Positions 35,671 through 46,756 of a stretch of DNA of 64,000 nt are shown piece after piece. Location: the NCBI GenBank assembly GCA_000310025.1, contig FN649759.1:753723-817722 (forward strand), in the 5' to 3' direction. Under the pieces are notes generated by a model. It did no database searches. It saw nothing but the letters and a program-made list of their open reading frames with translations, and was not told the DNA's origin. This stretch comes from Ectocarpus siliculosus. Lineage: Eukaryota; Sar; Phaeophyceae; Ectocarpales; Ectocarpaceae. Both the position numbers and the translations under genes were made by a program. Position 1 is the first letter of the stretch, and each line of letters opens with the position of its first letter.

Positions 35671-35840
35671 ACCGTATATGACACAAGATAACACACCCCC
35701 TGGACCACCCCCCCCGGTGTTTGCCATCGGGGTTTGGGTTTTCGTCGATTGGCAACGACGTTGTAAAACAAGCCCCCCACTCGGTGTTTGCCATCGGGAT
35801 TGGGTTTTCGTCGATTGGCAACGACGTTGTAAAACAAGCC
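35671..35840. repeat. Element end motif plus 67-bp-period tandem pair
   Basis: ACCGTATATGACACAAGATAACACACCCCC (35671-35700) recurs inverted at 42541-42571. It is followed by two near-identical 59-60-bp copies (35715-35774 and 35782-35840) of a phrase starting CGGTGTTTGCCATCGGG and ending TAAAACAAGCC. In one minus-strand frame the pair reads FYNVVANRRKP twice. Confidence 0.7.
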
Positions 35841-36307
35841 AATTCCCTTCGTGAACTCGGCAACCAGGTTACCGTCTTTTTTTTTCACCTCTGGTTTTTT
35901 TTTGGCGGTAACCATAATGGTGGTCGAGTAGATCATGTTGTGCGGGGTCGAGAAACCTCGCTCCGCGCAACGGGGGATGATCGCACCACGTTGTGTTAAA
36001 ATGGTCAAGCTTCCTCGAGGCAGTTACACAGTGCTTACAACTGTCTCTGGAAGTGAAAGCACCAGAAAATAAATTAAGTCATACGTAGCTGTCATCCGTA
36101 CGCAAGGAAGTAAGCACAAGATGCCGAACACCCTTAGCAGGATGCAGCTCACCCTTCATGCGACTCGCCAAATACCTCACGGCGCTTCGCGCTTGGTGAT
36201 GTGAGAGCCTGGTCCGGTGAGAACCCGGCGTGCTCCGTAAAAGGCTTTGTAGGGATGCGAGGTCAATGGTCAAACGACTACGGCATGCACGACTATGAGT
36301 ACACCCC

Positions 36308-39300
36308 CCTCCCCCGTTCGCCGCGCATTCCTTGCCTCTCTTCCTCCATCCCTCCCTCCCTCAATAAACGTGCTCGTAACTCTTTGATTAACTGTCTCCC
36401 AAGTAACCCGGAAATTGCCGCCACACACTTTCTTTGTACACTTACTCACCATATAGGTCTACATCCAGTAGATGCAACCCTGCCGACACAAAACACCCTG
36501 TCTGTTTCTCAACCATCCGCTGAGCAGCACTTCGCACACTCACATAGAGACCACATCTTATGTCCCAACTTAAGCCTTCCTGTTCTCTCACTCTCCGGCC
36601 TACACTCCCCTGGTGGCACATTGCAAGGCTGCCGGCTCACCCCGGTGCCTCGCCGCGGGGGGGGGTGCGCGCTCTTGTACGAGCCTTGTTGTCTGCGGTG
36701 GCCGCACGTTTGGCAAATCTGCGGGTTGCGGCGTTTCTTGCCCTTTGGTTTGGCTTGTACCTCAACCCCACCCCCACCAAATGTCATACCCGCCACCGCA
36801 AATGACATCTTCGTGGTCACCTACATCCACTATCTCTGAATCTTCTTCCAACAAGTGTTCCCCACCCGCAGCACCTCCTCCTGACATGGCCACACTACGT
36901 GGAGCCGCAAGGGGGACACTGACACCGACTGAACCACCAAAAGCCGAACCCGCTTCACCTTGCCGTAGATGCGCACGCAGCACGGCATGCTCATAGCGCA
37001 AAGGCAGCATTGTAACTTTAGCGTGAGCAAGCTCAATGAAAGATTGGTAGTACGACTGCAGTTGATTCGAGGTTTTACGATACACTGCTTCCCACTCCAC
37101 AGCACCAGACTCGATCCTGGCACAATGCCGGTTCCACCCTACTGCCCAAGTATCAAAGTTAACTCTTTGGTAGTTCTGCGTCCTCCCCATTGGGTCTCCC
37201 GGCACATAGAGTTGACTGTTCAGCTCGCTCTCGAATTTTCGTCTCTCTGCTCCAGTGTGGACGGGCGTGACCGGCATGCCTGTATTCATCATTTCGGCAT
37301 ACTTCTTCGCAGAACGCGTGAGCTTTGGCATGGGTATGGCGTTTGAGGCCAACCCTTGCTCGCCAACAAGATCGCTCGGCGCGTCTCCACCACTAGCAGG
37401 CCCCTACAGGCTCTGAGAAAGGCCGCTCTTCTCACCAGTGTCTGCTGCGTCAAGCGCAGAGATCCATTCAGGAAACAGGGGGTTGTCTGGGTACCAGCTA
37501 GAGGTCTCACGTTGAATGATCTCAATCTCGAATTGATCGAAGAACTCCCCAACCTCCCTTGGTAGGCCGCGGTTCTTCACAGCCATCCTGATGTTCCAAC
37601 GGTAGTTGAACTCGAGAAGAATGGAGTGAGCCAGTGCAGGAGATGCGCAGTACGATGAGAGCAGCCTGCGAAGGTAGCGATGATAACCCTTGCACGGCAA
37701 GTACACCAAGAAGTCGGGGAAAGAAGCTAGGTTAGTCATACCACGAAACCCAATGCCGACCGCTGTACACCAAGAAAACTAAACACAACCGTTAGAGGTT
37801 ATGACCATGTGTTCTGAAGGCATTTGAACAAGGAACGGGCTACTACGAAAAGCCTGAGATAAAAAGGACACCGCGCAGCGAACAAGACTGGTACCTCGGT
37901 GTAGTTGGTGCCTCGGACGCAGCGACGAGTCGTGATCCCCGCTGCATTCTGCCCCGTTGTGTAGTACAATGGCACACCGTGAGGGTCGCTTAGGCAGTCA
38001 CTTTCGATGTGCTTGCGGAGCTGGTCGACGGCCTGCATTGCCTTCGGCCGAATAAGTACTTCTCCGGATTTCGCATCGACTACGTTGCAGAACTGATTAA
38101 TCACCGAATTGAAGCGCTCGAGCAATCGTTGCCGCTCCGGCACCAGCCGCCGGCAATTCCGTAAGAAATAGGTCCAATTCTTGTCCTTATATTCAGCAAC
38201 GGCTTCTGGTGTCATCCCTTTGGACCCAAGGGCCTGCTCTACCTGCAGTTTGGAACGAGAATTGATGTCGGCTATGTCAGGCGAACCAGGCACACACAAT
38301 GTTCATGCCGACGTCTAAGCCTTGAAAAAGTATTGATCAGACCGAGGACGACGACCTCAACAGCACTTACCTCCTTGATGTCATCCTGGTTGACAATGAA
38401 GCAAGCGTCTCTCAGTCGAGCCATGAAGGGCTTGAAGGCGCCATGACTCTTCTTGCACAGCCTTGAAATGCGCTGGAGTGCGTGGAAGATATCTAGGCGA
38501 ACCTGCAGCGCACACTGCTCGTCACCTAACTGAACACAGTTGACAAACATTCAACAGCAGCAAACATTCATCATCCGAAGAACGATGTTGGAATGCCGGA
38601 TAGAATTAGGAGAATTTTTTCGCAAAGAAAAAAACAACCTACAAGAAAAGGCTACCACCCACGCGTTGAGAACCACTCACCCAGTCATCCATGTCGACAT
38701 CACCGCCGCTGCCGGCTCCACCCGTCCCGCTGCCGACTCCGCCCGTCCCGCTGCCGGCTCCGCCCGTCCCGTTGCCGGCCCCGCCCGTCCCGTTGACGGC
38801 TCCGCCCCCCCCGCCCCCGGCCTCGACCCCTGCCCAGAACCCGTGATCGCCGCGGGCGGAACTACCAAGGTCGCCGCAGTCATGCCCATCATATTCCTCC
38901 TCATCGCCGTCGTCCGGGTCTTCATCATCTGCGAACACGCGGGAAAAAATGTTGCGTGTGCGAATGCGGGTCAGTAAAATCTTGCCTGAAACCTGGGGCA
39001 TGCGGGTGTTCAGCACGATGTTCACCGAATGGAGGTGGGAGGGAGGCATTTACCTTGTAAGCGTACCACGTGCGGAGGTCTCGGGGACGTGAAGAACTGG
39101 GCGTTGTCGTTGTAAGCTTCACTTGCGTTCTCATTCGATGAAGGTGCTGCTGCTGCAGGAGATGGTTTCCAGTCGCTCACGAGACGAACATGGGCGACAT
39201 CCCAAAGTACAAGCCGGTCACCTTTGTACGCCTCATCCATCGTCACGCGGCCCACACCAGACGCCGCACTAGGTGTACCTTTGTGTGCGGTGTACGCTGC

Positions 39301-40992
39301 AGGCTTGAACACCCCGCTCAACCCGACTACGACTTGCGTTAGACGCCCTTTCCTCCGTGCGCCAGGGAACCAGCCAGCCAAGGCTTCGGCAGCGGTGTCA
39401 TCGTCCTGTACTTCTCCAACACCAACACAGCTGGCATGGTTGTTGCTGTAGAGTCGTACCTGGTATCATGGAAAAAAAAAAGAAACACACGCACACACAT
39501 AGCAACAGTAGAACGCGAGATCACGTGAAATTCATGTTGAAAGCCAACCCAGGTATGAGGTTCAGCGGTTGGCGTCTTTTTGGACTGAACAACGCAAGGA
39601 TTCGGTACCTCCGGTAAACTGTGTCCACGCACCTTTGTTCCGGGATGCAGCTCCACGGGAGGAGGGGAAAAAATAGGATCCTGGAACTTCGCCACCTCCT
39701 GGTAAACAAGAACGGACGTAAGCATCCAGGCAGGCATACTGCACCTGCCACGGCCGCGTCATGAAGTCGCAGAAAGTAAGCGTCAACCAAGCATGACATG
39801 AGTAGGTTGAAAAAATTGGCGCAACCGATCAAGCAGTTGACAAAGAAGAACAAGGGCCACAAAACAAGATAGAAGTCACCTGGTTGTCACTGAGGGGAGA
39901 ACTCCAGCGAGACGAGCGGATGACTGGATCCTTGGGTAATTGTCTCCCGAGCAAAGAAGACGCCATACCCGCAAGCGAACGACTCGGGGTCTCCACCCAA
40001 CACTGTCTTGCGTACGTTCGCAGGTCCACCGTGTTCGCGACTTCAATCCCGTAGTCCCGCTCTAGATACGTCGCGTCCGAATTGATGTTGACGCCGACCT
40101 GCAGATGCGAAGGAACGAAAAGCTGAGTCAGCACAACGAAAATCAGGACACGAATTCCTCCGGCGGTTACTCTCAAGAGTAGAAATTTAGTCTCTGCAAC
40201 GGTGGATGCGTACCTTTGCAATCGAAGGGTTCTCCAAGAGGTTTTGCAGGGCCTTCGGGAAGTTCGACGAAGTCGTTTTCTTGTTTCCGCGTTGAAGTTG
40301 AAAGCAGTAGGCCGTGCCATCAGGAAGCGAAAGCTGAACGGTTGAGACAGGGTTAGGTGTGGTGCCGGCCAAGGATGGTTCCCACTCACAATCTAGACCC
40401 AAAACGTTCCCCTGCAGCTGGCAGCCGTCAGTAAGGGCCACGACTGACGGCGCGATAGAGTTAGGTCTGAAGTCAAAGACACACTCGCCGCGCTTGCCCG
40501 GCGGGAACTCCAGCGCGGGCAACACTTCAACCCCTGGAGAGCCCCCTCCCGCCTCTTCAGCTGTGTCGTACAAGCGCGCCCCAGTCTCCAACTCTATTTC
40601 CTTGAACATCGTAAGCAGCAGTTGTCTATCGTCGCAGCATTCGTCTGTGAGAGAAGTTAAATTGAGGACGAGGTTAAACATCGGCCTTACCCGGCACAGT
40701 TCCATGAAAAACATGAACAAACGCTCGGAAGAGAAAACGGAAGCTACCCAAGGCAACCGAAAAAAAAAAACGCACCGGAAAAGATGACCGGGAGCTTGAA
40801 ACCATGGCCGAGGAAGCGTTTCACGAACATCATCTTCAGGTCGTTCTTGAGGTCGTGGACAGATGCAGTGGTCATGGCCTTCGAAAAAACAACCTAGACG
40901 GAAATGTTTGCGAGGACGTGCATTTTCGCACAATCCACGAGTGGACAAGGTTGATAGCGGTGCGTACTGCATATGGTAGGATATGGAAACAA
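36308..40992 (-). pseudogene. AT-hook/DUF6729-like/exonuclease gene, left copy, 5'-truncated
   Basis: Nearly identical to 46558-51245 at a fixed offset of about 10,250 bp. It keeps the exons for the VIFYS/DECCDDRQLL junction, the exonuclease (GLDCEWEP; GVNINSDATYLERDYG), the VPLYYTTGQNAAG region and the zinc-knuckle C-terminus. It lacks the AT-hook, zinc-binding and FKYAKV exons because homology stops at 40992. Against the right copy it shows a 2-base deletion in the exonuclease III motif (YACLDAY then a shift, near 39718), a Trp-to-stop change near 37407 and a 1-base shift near 36780. It is therefore a recent, decayed duplicate. Confidence 0.75.
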
Positions 40993-42258
40993 TGTTAAGG
41001 AGTGTTGCTGTAGGGCCTAGATAGGGTACATCTTAGTCTAGTATAGGATGTGGGATGTCCGTGAGGTATACCTCTCAGGGATCATACCACATCAGGACTC
41101 AGCTATCTGCGTGCCCCCTGGTTGCTAGGAGGATCCCCTCCTCAATCAGACCTTCCTCGCTCTCAATTCAAGCAACATCTCATTTCTACACAATCGTGGA
41201 GACAAGGCATCAAGCGACCGTACCTCTTTCTTTACCCTAGGACCTAGCTGCTTCCAACAGCTGGACCTCCTTTATATCTGGCGTCGTCTGGCAAGTCTAC
41301 GGGTAAGCTAGCGTTGGACGCGGCGCTGCTCCCGTTGTTGCTTGGTGTCTTCTCTTTTTTCTGATTGCTTGTTGCTTGCAATTTTAGGTCTCACCAACTA
41401 CGAGAGCTTGTTTTGAGTGCCCCGGGCACTCAGGGATCGGATGCCCGCCTACGATGCGTTTGCCGCGAGCGCACGTGACTGGGATCTAGCGACGGATTCT
41501 CGCATTGGAGATGTTTCAGGTGTAGCAGGAGACTTCTCGTATGTTCGTCAACCTCCTCGCGCTCTTCTCTCTGTGACTTCGTTGCACGAGGTCATTTCAG
41601 TAGCAGACCAAACTTGTTCACGGCAGCCACGGCTACTTGCTTTGTGCGGTCGTGCGCGAGATGACAGCATGCTTCCCTCATCCACTGCCGAGACTGCTTT
41701 TGTGCCCGCATATCGCCCGGCATCTGCTGATTATCCGGTGGTGCTGTCGGATTTGACTCCGCGCACCGCAAGTTGGCGAGCTCTTGCTGCACATCATTTG
41801 GGTGTGCGCCACGCCTTTCGCTTCCCGTCTGTTTTTCGTGAAAACGTGACTGTATTTTTTTGGACATTTTTATCTTTGAAAGCCGTTGAGCTGGAGCAAC
41901 ACCTCCCTCTCAAACCGACGGGCGTGACTAAACGTACACCTTCTCGCCTCGTGCCGGAGCGGTTGGCTGCTTTGCGCACTTTTTGGTCGAAGACGTTAGT
42001 GTCTCCGGCCGATACGGGTTCTTTTGTGCTGGCGTCCACGTCCGTGTGGTTGTGGAACAAGGACATTTTGAATGCCTTTTCTATTTGGTTGGCTCCGCTC
42101 AAATTGCCAGCTCATCAAGCTTTCATCACTGGCCGCATGTTGTCATGTGGGTATCTGTGTGTTGCTTTTGCGCCGCTGCCCTCTCCTGCGATGGGGGGTA
42201 CTTCTGCTGTTTCTACCGCCGATTATGATAGCTCTTCTAGTGACCCTGCTGGTATGGA
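40993..42258 (+). mobile_element. Possible LTR-retroelement fossil, 5' end
   Basis: Homology with the right gene copy ends exactly where TGTTAAGGAGTGTTGC begins, as expected for an LTR-type insertion. About 400 bp of non-coding DNA follow and reach a TACGAGAGC text near 41397 that loosely resembles an initiator-tRNA primer site. A Gag-like-sized open frame then starts at 41417. The N gap (42259-42358) cuts the view. No protease, reverse transcriptase or second LTR is visible, so the family is undetermined. Confidence 0.3.
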
Positions 42259-42373
42259 NNNNNNNNNNNNNNNNNNNNNNNNNNNNNNNNNNNNNNNNNN
42301 NNNNNNNNNNNNNNNNNNNNNNNNNNNNNNNNNNNNNNNNNNNNNNNNNNNNNNNNNNCCCCCCCCCCCCCCC

Positions 42374-42571
42374 CCCCCTGGACCGATTTTCAAAGCTCGA
42401 TTACTCCACGACGAAGAGGATGCATAAATGAAACAATACGTTTTCGAACAGCTCTCGACGAGACGGTTCCAACGCCGCCGTTTTCGGCGCTGTGACTCTT
42501 CCTGCTGTTGAGAAATCGAGCTTTGAAAATCGGCCAAGGGGGTGTGTTATCTTGTGTCATATACGGTACTC
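42374..42571. repeat. Inverted-repeat (hairpin) element next to the gap
   Basis: CCCCCTGGACCGATTTTCAA (from 42374, arm to 42402) is mirrored by 42514-42542 over about 28 bp, with 111 bp between. The right arm is followed by the same terminal text as at 35671-35700, inverted. A poly-C run (42359-42378) adjoins the gap. Likely a MITE-like element; the left end is hidden by Ns. Confidence 0.6.
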
Positions 42572-42605
42572 CAAATCCGAGGTTGAAATTCTACCAATTG
42601 TTCCT

Positions 42606-42890
42606 TCAGTAGCAGGCCGGCACTGCAGGCACACATCGTAGAATACACTTAACGCTACAATCCTTCGCTTCGTCAATCTGCAGCCGAAGGCCCTCGGGGG
42701 TATCGGTTGTGCCAACAAAATCGAATGCAAACAGCATTTCCGACACCGAAGTCTTCCCTAACGCCACTTCCTTCCCCGCTGCGTCAACTACGTTCCACAC
42801 TGTCGTCAATGAGCACAATAAATATTGCACATATTGTTCGGGACAAAGCACAACCATGTAGGACCCGCCCCGCTTTTTGCAGTTATCCAT
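42606..42890 (-). CDS. Possible exon, unidentified
   Basis: A 94-codon frame with balanced composition (VALGKTSVSEMLFAFDFVG, PEGLRLQIDEAKDCSVKCIL). No family is recognised and the neighbours are transposon debris. It may be an exon of a decayed element gene. Confidence 0.25.
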   Translation of the reverse strand: MDNCKKRGGSYMVVLCPEQYVQYLLCSLTTVWNVVDAAGKEVALGKTSVSEMLFAFDFVGTTDTPEGLRLQIDEAKDCSVKCILRCVPAVPACY

Positions 42891-42954
42891 CTAGCTTCAC
42901 GTCGCTTTGGTACACTCTGACATCGTCTTCAACACAAGACTATTTTTGCATGTA

Positions 42955-43116
42955 CAGTAGAGGTCCCTGTTCAAGGCCGCATAGTGTGGAAGGTACAAAC
43001 CGGCCGTAAACAGGGCACCCGGCCTTACTGGAAACGGCCCTTGTTTAAGGCCGGTACAGGCCTTATACAGGATTATGAATTCCTCAATAAGGCCGGTACC
43101 GGCCTTATTGAGGAAT
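42955..43116. repeat. Tigger-like terminal sequence with a 38-bp perfect palindrome
   Basis: TA then CAGTAGAGGTCCCTGTTC at 42953 has the look of a pogo/Tigger terminus. The following 150 bp repeat AAGGCC(G/C)G words. At 43079-43116 the text starting ATTCCTCAATAAGGCCGGT is followed at once by its exact reverse complement. It may be the left end of the transposase element at 43980-45696; the matching right end was not found. Confidence 0.5.
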
Positions 43117-43979
43117 AGTGCAGCGCACTCAAGGCTATGCGGGAAGCGGGCCGGTTCAAACATGTCTGAAAGCCAGCAGGGGTGTATATCACTCACTCAC
43201 CGTGCCACAGCGCCGCGTTGGATGTGCACCACATGGCACTGCTACGTATGTATGTACTGAATGACGACACAGCGTGTCAAATGATGTTTGCACGTTTCCA
43301 AATGTTATTACCCGCCAATCTGTAATAACAACAAAAATTACCAAGTGCCTCCCTCTTGGTGACTACCCTACTGTACATTACTGTAACTGGTCAACATATA
43401 TGTCGTGGTCCAAGTCACAAAACCAACCTAAACGACAGAAAAGCAGCGTGTCACGTGAAAATTGAAAACGTGAAAGTACGGACGGCAAGGACACCATAGA
43501 ATGAAAACAATTGCTCACGAAGGGTCGACAAATATGCTGCTTACGTGCTGATGCTGCTCAGTTTGAGAGGACGTAGATGCGCCACAAAAACCAACAACGA
43601 TCTACATGTGTTGCACATGTTAATATTTACCCGTCCAACAACGACGGCACAAAAAAAAAATATATATCTTCTGCATGCAATAGCAACGGCACACGATGGT
43701 TGAAAAAACAAGAGTGTTCCTGCATACGATCAAGGGCGACCGACCGACCAAATTGGCAGAGAAGACTCTGCCGTGACAGCTGTTGAAACTGATCTACAAT
43801 ACCGGACCCGGGAAAGCCACTCAACTTACGCGCCCCCCCCCATGCGCCTATCGAGTTTACAAAAATTGCCTCATGTCCGTCTGCCTCGCTGGTTTCGAAG
43901 TATGTGCTGCGATCATCGCCATCTTGGCCTTCTGCAGATGGAAAGCGGCGTCATTGTTGCCGCTTTCCTCTGCTGCCGT

Positions 43980-45696
43980 TTACAGAGCCCCGAAGTGCGA
44001 CGACACTGCCGCGTACGGCGGTGGTGCCATACGAGCCGTGGGTTCCTCCGTCGCTTCGTCGTCCGAGCTCTCCTCCGCGAGAAGCGTGCCCTCGAGCAGC
44101 TGCGTCATCTCGTCCACCGCGTCCTGCTGCATGGCTTCCACCACATCCGGCTGGTCCTCCACCGTCGCCCACACTTCAGCCGCTCGCACAGCGGCGGCAT
44201 TGGCAGGCTCTCCGGCGGTGATACCCAGGGTGGCCAACAGTTCTGTCAACTCCGTGTCAACACCGCAGGACCGCTCCTGTGCTTCATGCACCCGTGAGCT
44301 CATGCTGGTGAGGGTCTCCGCGAGAAGGTCCACCGGCTCCTTGTCTGCACGCCCCTGCACTGGCCCTCCCGCAGGGCCCGCCGAGCTGCTTTGCCTCTGT
44401 TTCCCGTGCACGGTCGTCAGCGCAGCCTCCATCTCTTCCGGGAGAGTCTTGGCCTTCACGAAGCACCTGGTGGACGGGACGCGACGCGGGAAGAGCAGCG
44501 ATACAAACGCAGTAGAGATTGTGAGCGTCGGGCACCAGCAACGAGGATACATTGCGGCGAACGAGTTGTCGAGCGATGTCAAATTATTTCGTATTTTCTA
44601 CAGCGTCACGAACATAATAGCAGCAAGCCCTGCGAAGGCACACAACTAAAAAAATGCAACACCGGGTTCTATTTTTGAAGACGGAAAAAACGGACAGCAC
44701 TTGAACTATTTTGAAGCAATACCTGGCGATCGTCCTGGGGGTGATGCTGTCCCAGACGGTCTTGAGAAGATCTGCCGCGTCCAGCACGTGGGGGTGATTT
44801 CCCTCCGCCAAGCCCTTGGTCCCAGCCACCATCTTACGCTTCTTGGCCTCGGCGCGCAGTGCATCAGCCACGAGCATGGTTGACACCTTGACGTCGAGTA
44901 GCTCCCTCCTGTAGATCACCTTGGTGGCCGCGATGATCCCCATGTCCATGGGTTGGTGTACGCTGGTGCAGTTCGGTGGGTACGTCACCACCGTCACCTG
45001 CCCGACAGGATCCACCAGATCACCGTGCGACGAGCAGCCGTCCATGAGCAGCAGCACAGGCTCGTGGGTCCAGCGCCGAATTAAGGGTAGGAAGACCTCC
45101 TGCCACCACTTCTTGAAGGTCGGCCCATCACACCACGCGTTGGCTTGCGTTAAGTACTTCAGAGGGCTTTTCCGGCGCCTGAAGCAGCGCGGATTCTTGG
45201 CCGTGCCGATGATCGCCATTGGCACTTTCGCAGTGCCACTGGCATTGGCGCACATGATCGCAGATATTCGATCCTTGAACTCCATGTTCTTGCAACCTCT
45301 CGTTGTCTTCCGATCCTCGAACGCGGCGAGATACGTCGTCCTCGCTATGAGCTTCCACTGGATGCCGGTCTCGTCGACGTTGAAGATGTTCCTCGCCGGG
45401 TACTTCTCGCAAGCGGCACGGACCTCCTCCACGCCCTCTTTGATGAGCTCGTGGTTGACGCTGCCGGCCGTCCCATGAAGTGTTCGGCTGTGGAGGTCGT
45501 TGCGCTTCACGAAGTTCTTGCCCCACCTGTCGCCAGCCTTGAAGTCCTCGAGCCTCTTCCTCACCGAATCAGTCGTCTTTGCCGAGCCCAACAGTGTGGC
45601 TTTGGCAGAGCGGCCGAACGATCGGATGACGTGGCCGGTGACAGTGTACTTCGCCAGCCGAGCCTTTTCGACGAGGTCCAGAACTAGAGCATCCAA
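43980..45696 (-). CDS. pogo/Tigger-like DDE transposase
   Basis: Two exons on the minus strand: about 44723-45696 and 43980-44466, joined at ATCGCCAG|GTATTG and CCACCAG|GTGCTTC, giving IAR-CFVKAKTLPEEMEAAL in phase. Order: CENP-B/Tc5-type helix-turn-helix (LVEKARLAKYTVTGHVIRSF), DDE domain with NVDETGIQWK, LLLMDGCSSHGD and the third acidic site in YPPNCTSVHQPMDMGIIAA, then an acidic Glu/Asp-rich tail, as usual in this family. About 487 residues are covered. The first helix-turn-helix (psq type) expected upstream is not seen, so either a 5' exon was missed or the gene is truncated. It cuts and pastes DNA at TA sites in related elements. Confidence 0.8.
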
Positions 45697-45699
45697 CTA

Positions 45700-46557
45700 T
45701 GCATTCAAGAGCAAGCAGCAAAGGGTTCAAATCGCGTGCACGAGTTAGAACATCACCACCTGTTTCAAACACGAGTCGTATCGACACACTACTGCTGTGC
45801 AACAGAACGCATGTATCACAAATTTACGCACCAGTACCAAAGTACACGCACGCACGCAGGAGAATTACATATGTAGGACAGTTGAAGTCCGGCGACCCCC
45901 GCCAAAGCTAAGATGCAGGTTAATGGCAAAATATACAGGCGGGCAATCCTACGCACAAATGCATGTGAGTGTACGTGTGCTTCAATCTTAGTTGGTTTGA
46001 AATTGTGTGCGCCTTTTGTTGTGTAGGTGGTGCACCCGATGCGTTTACAGCAGTCATTCGAGATGTAGCCAGCCAGTGCAAGCTGACCGCGTAATTCACG
46101 ATCTCAACGTATATAATGAGACTTTGGGGGGGGGCGCTACACACATCAAGCACTGCGGTATTTTTTTGAACATGTGCGTTACGAGTGGAATATACGGCTC
46201 ACCTCCCATACATAGGGGTCTAAAAAAAATAATTAAATTATTTCGCGCGAAGCGCGAAAAACTTTTGGAAGGAAAAAAAACCCACGGGGTACCTACACGT
46301 ACCAAAACTTGATTTTTTTTCCTTGCTTTTTGAAGGGGAGGTTGGAATGGTACTTCCACGTAGGTACATGGCTTTTTACTTGGTAGGAACTTTTTGGGGG
46401 GTTATTTACAAAGACTTGGGCATTAGAATGGGGGGGCCAAAGTAGACAGGTGGATCAGGCAGGGGGAAACAGAACAACACGTTTTTTTTGATCAGGGTTT
46501 CCAAGCACTCACTTTTAGTAAAAAAATAAAGGGTACCACAACGCCCCCCCCCCCCCC
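45700..46557. other. Intergenic, with small perfect hairpins
   Basis: TTTCGCGCGAAGCGCGAAA (46241-46259) is a perfect hairpin next to the near-palindrome AATAATTAAATTATT (46229-46243). Homopolymer runs and a C-rich tract (46542-46562) precede the start of homology with the left gene copy. No gene is seen. Confidence 0.5.
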
Positions 46558-46756
46558 TCCCCCGTTCGCCGCGCATTCCTTGTCTCTCTTCCTCCCTCCC
46601 TCCCTCCCTCAATAAACGTGCTCGTAACTCTTTGATTAACTGTCTCCCAAGTAACCCGGAAATTGCCGCCACACACTTTGTTTGTACACTTACTCACTAT
46701 ATAGATCTACATCCAGTAGATGCAACCCTGCCGACACAAAACACCCTGTCTGTTTC

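Noticed and set aside
38540-38977. Pro/Ala/Arg-rich plus-strand frame with tandem repeats (also 48834-49226)
   Set aside because: It is the opposite strand of the Gly/Thr repeat exon of the exonuclease gene, whose splice phases and domains support the minus strand.
43783-44649. 288-codon plus-strand frame
   Set aside because: It lies opposite the Tigger-like transposase second exon. Its Ser/Arg/Ala-rich content is the shadow of the acidic tail.
44921-45478. 185-codon plus-strand frame
   Set aside because: It lies wholly opposite the DDE domain of the transposase and has no domain of its own.
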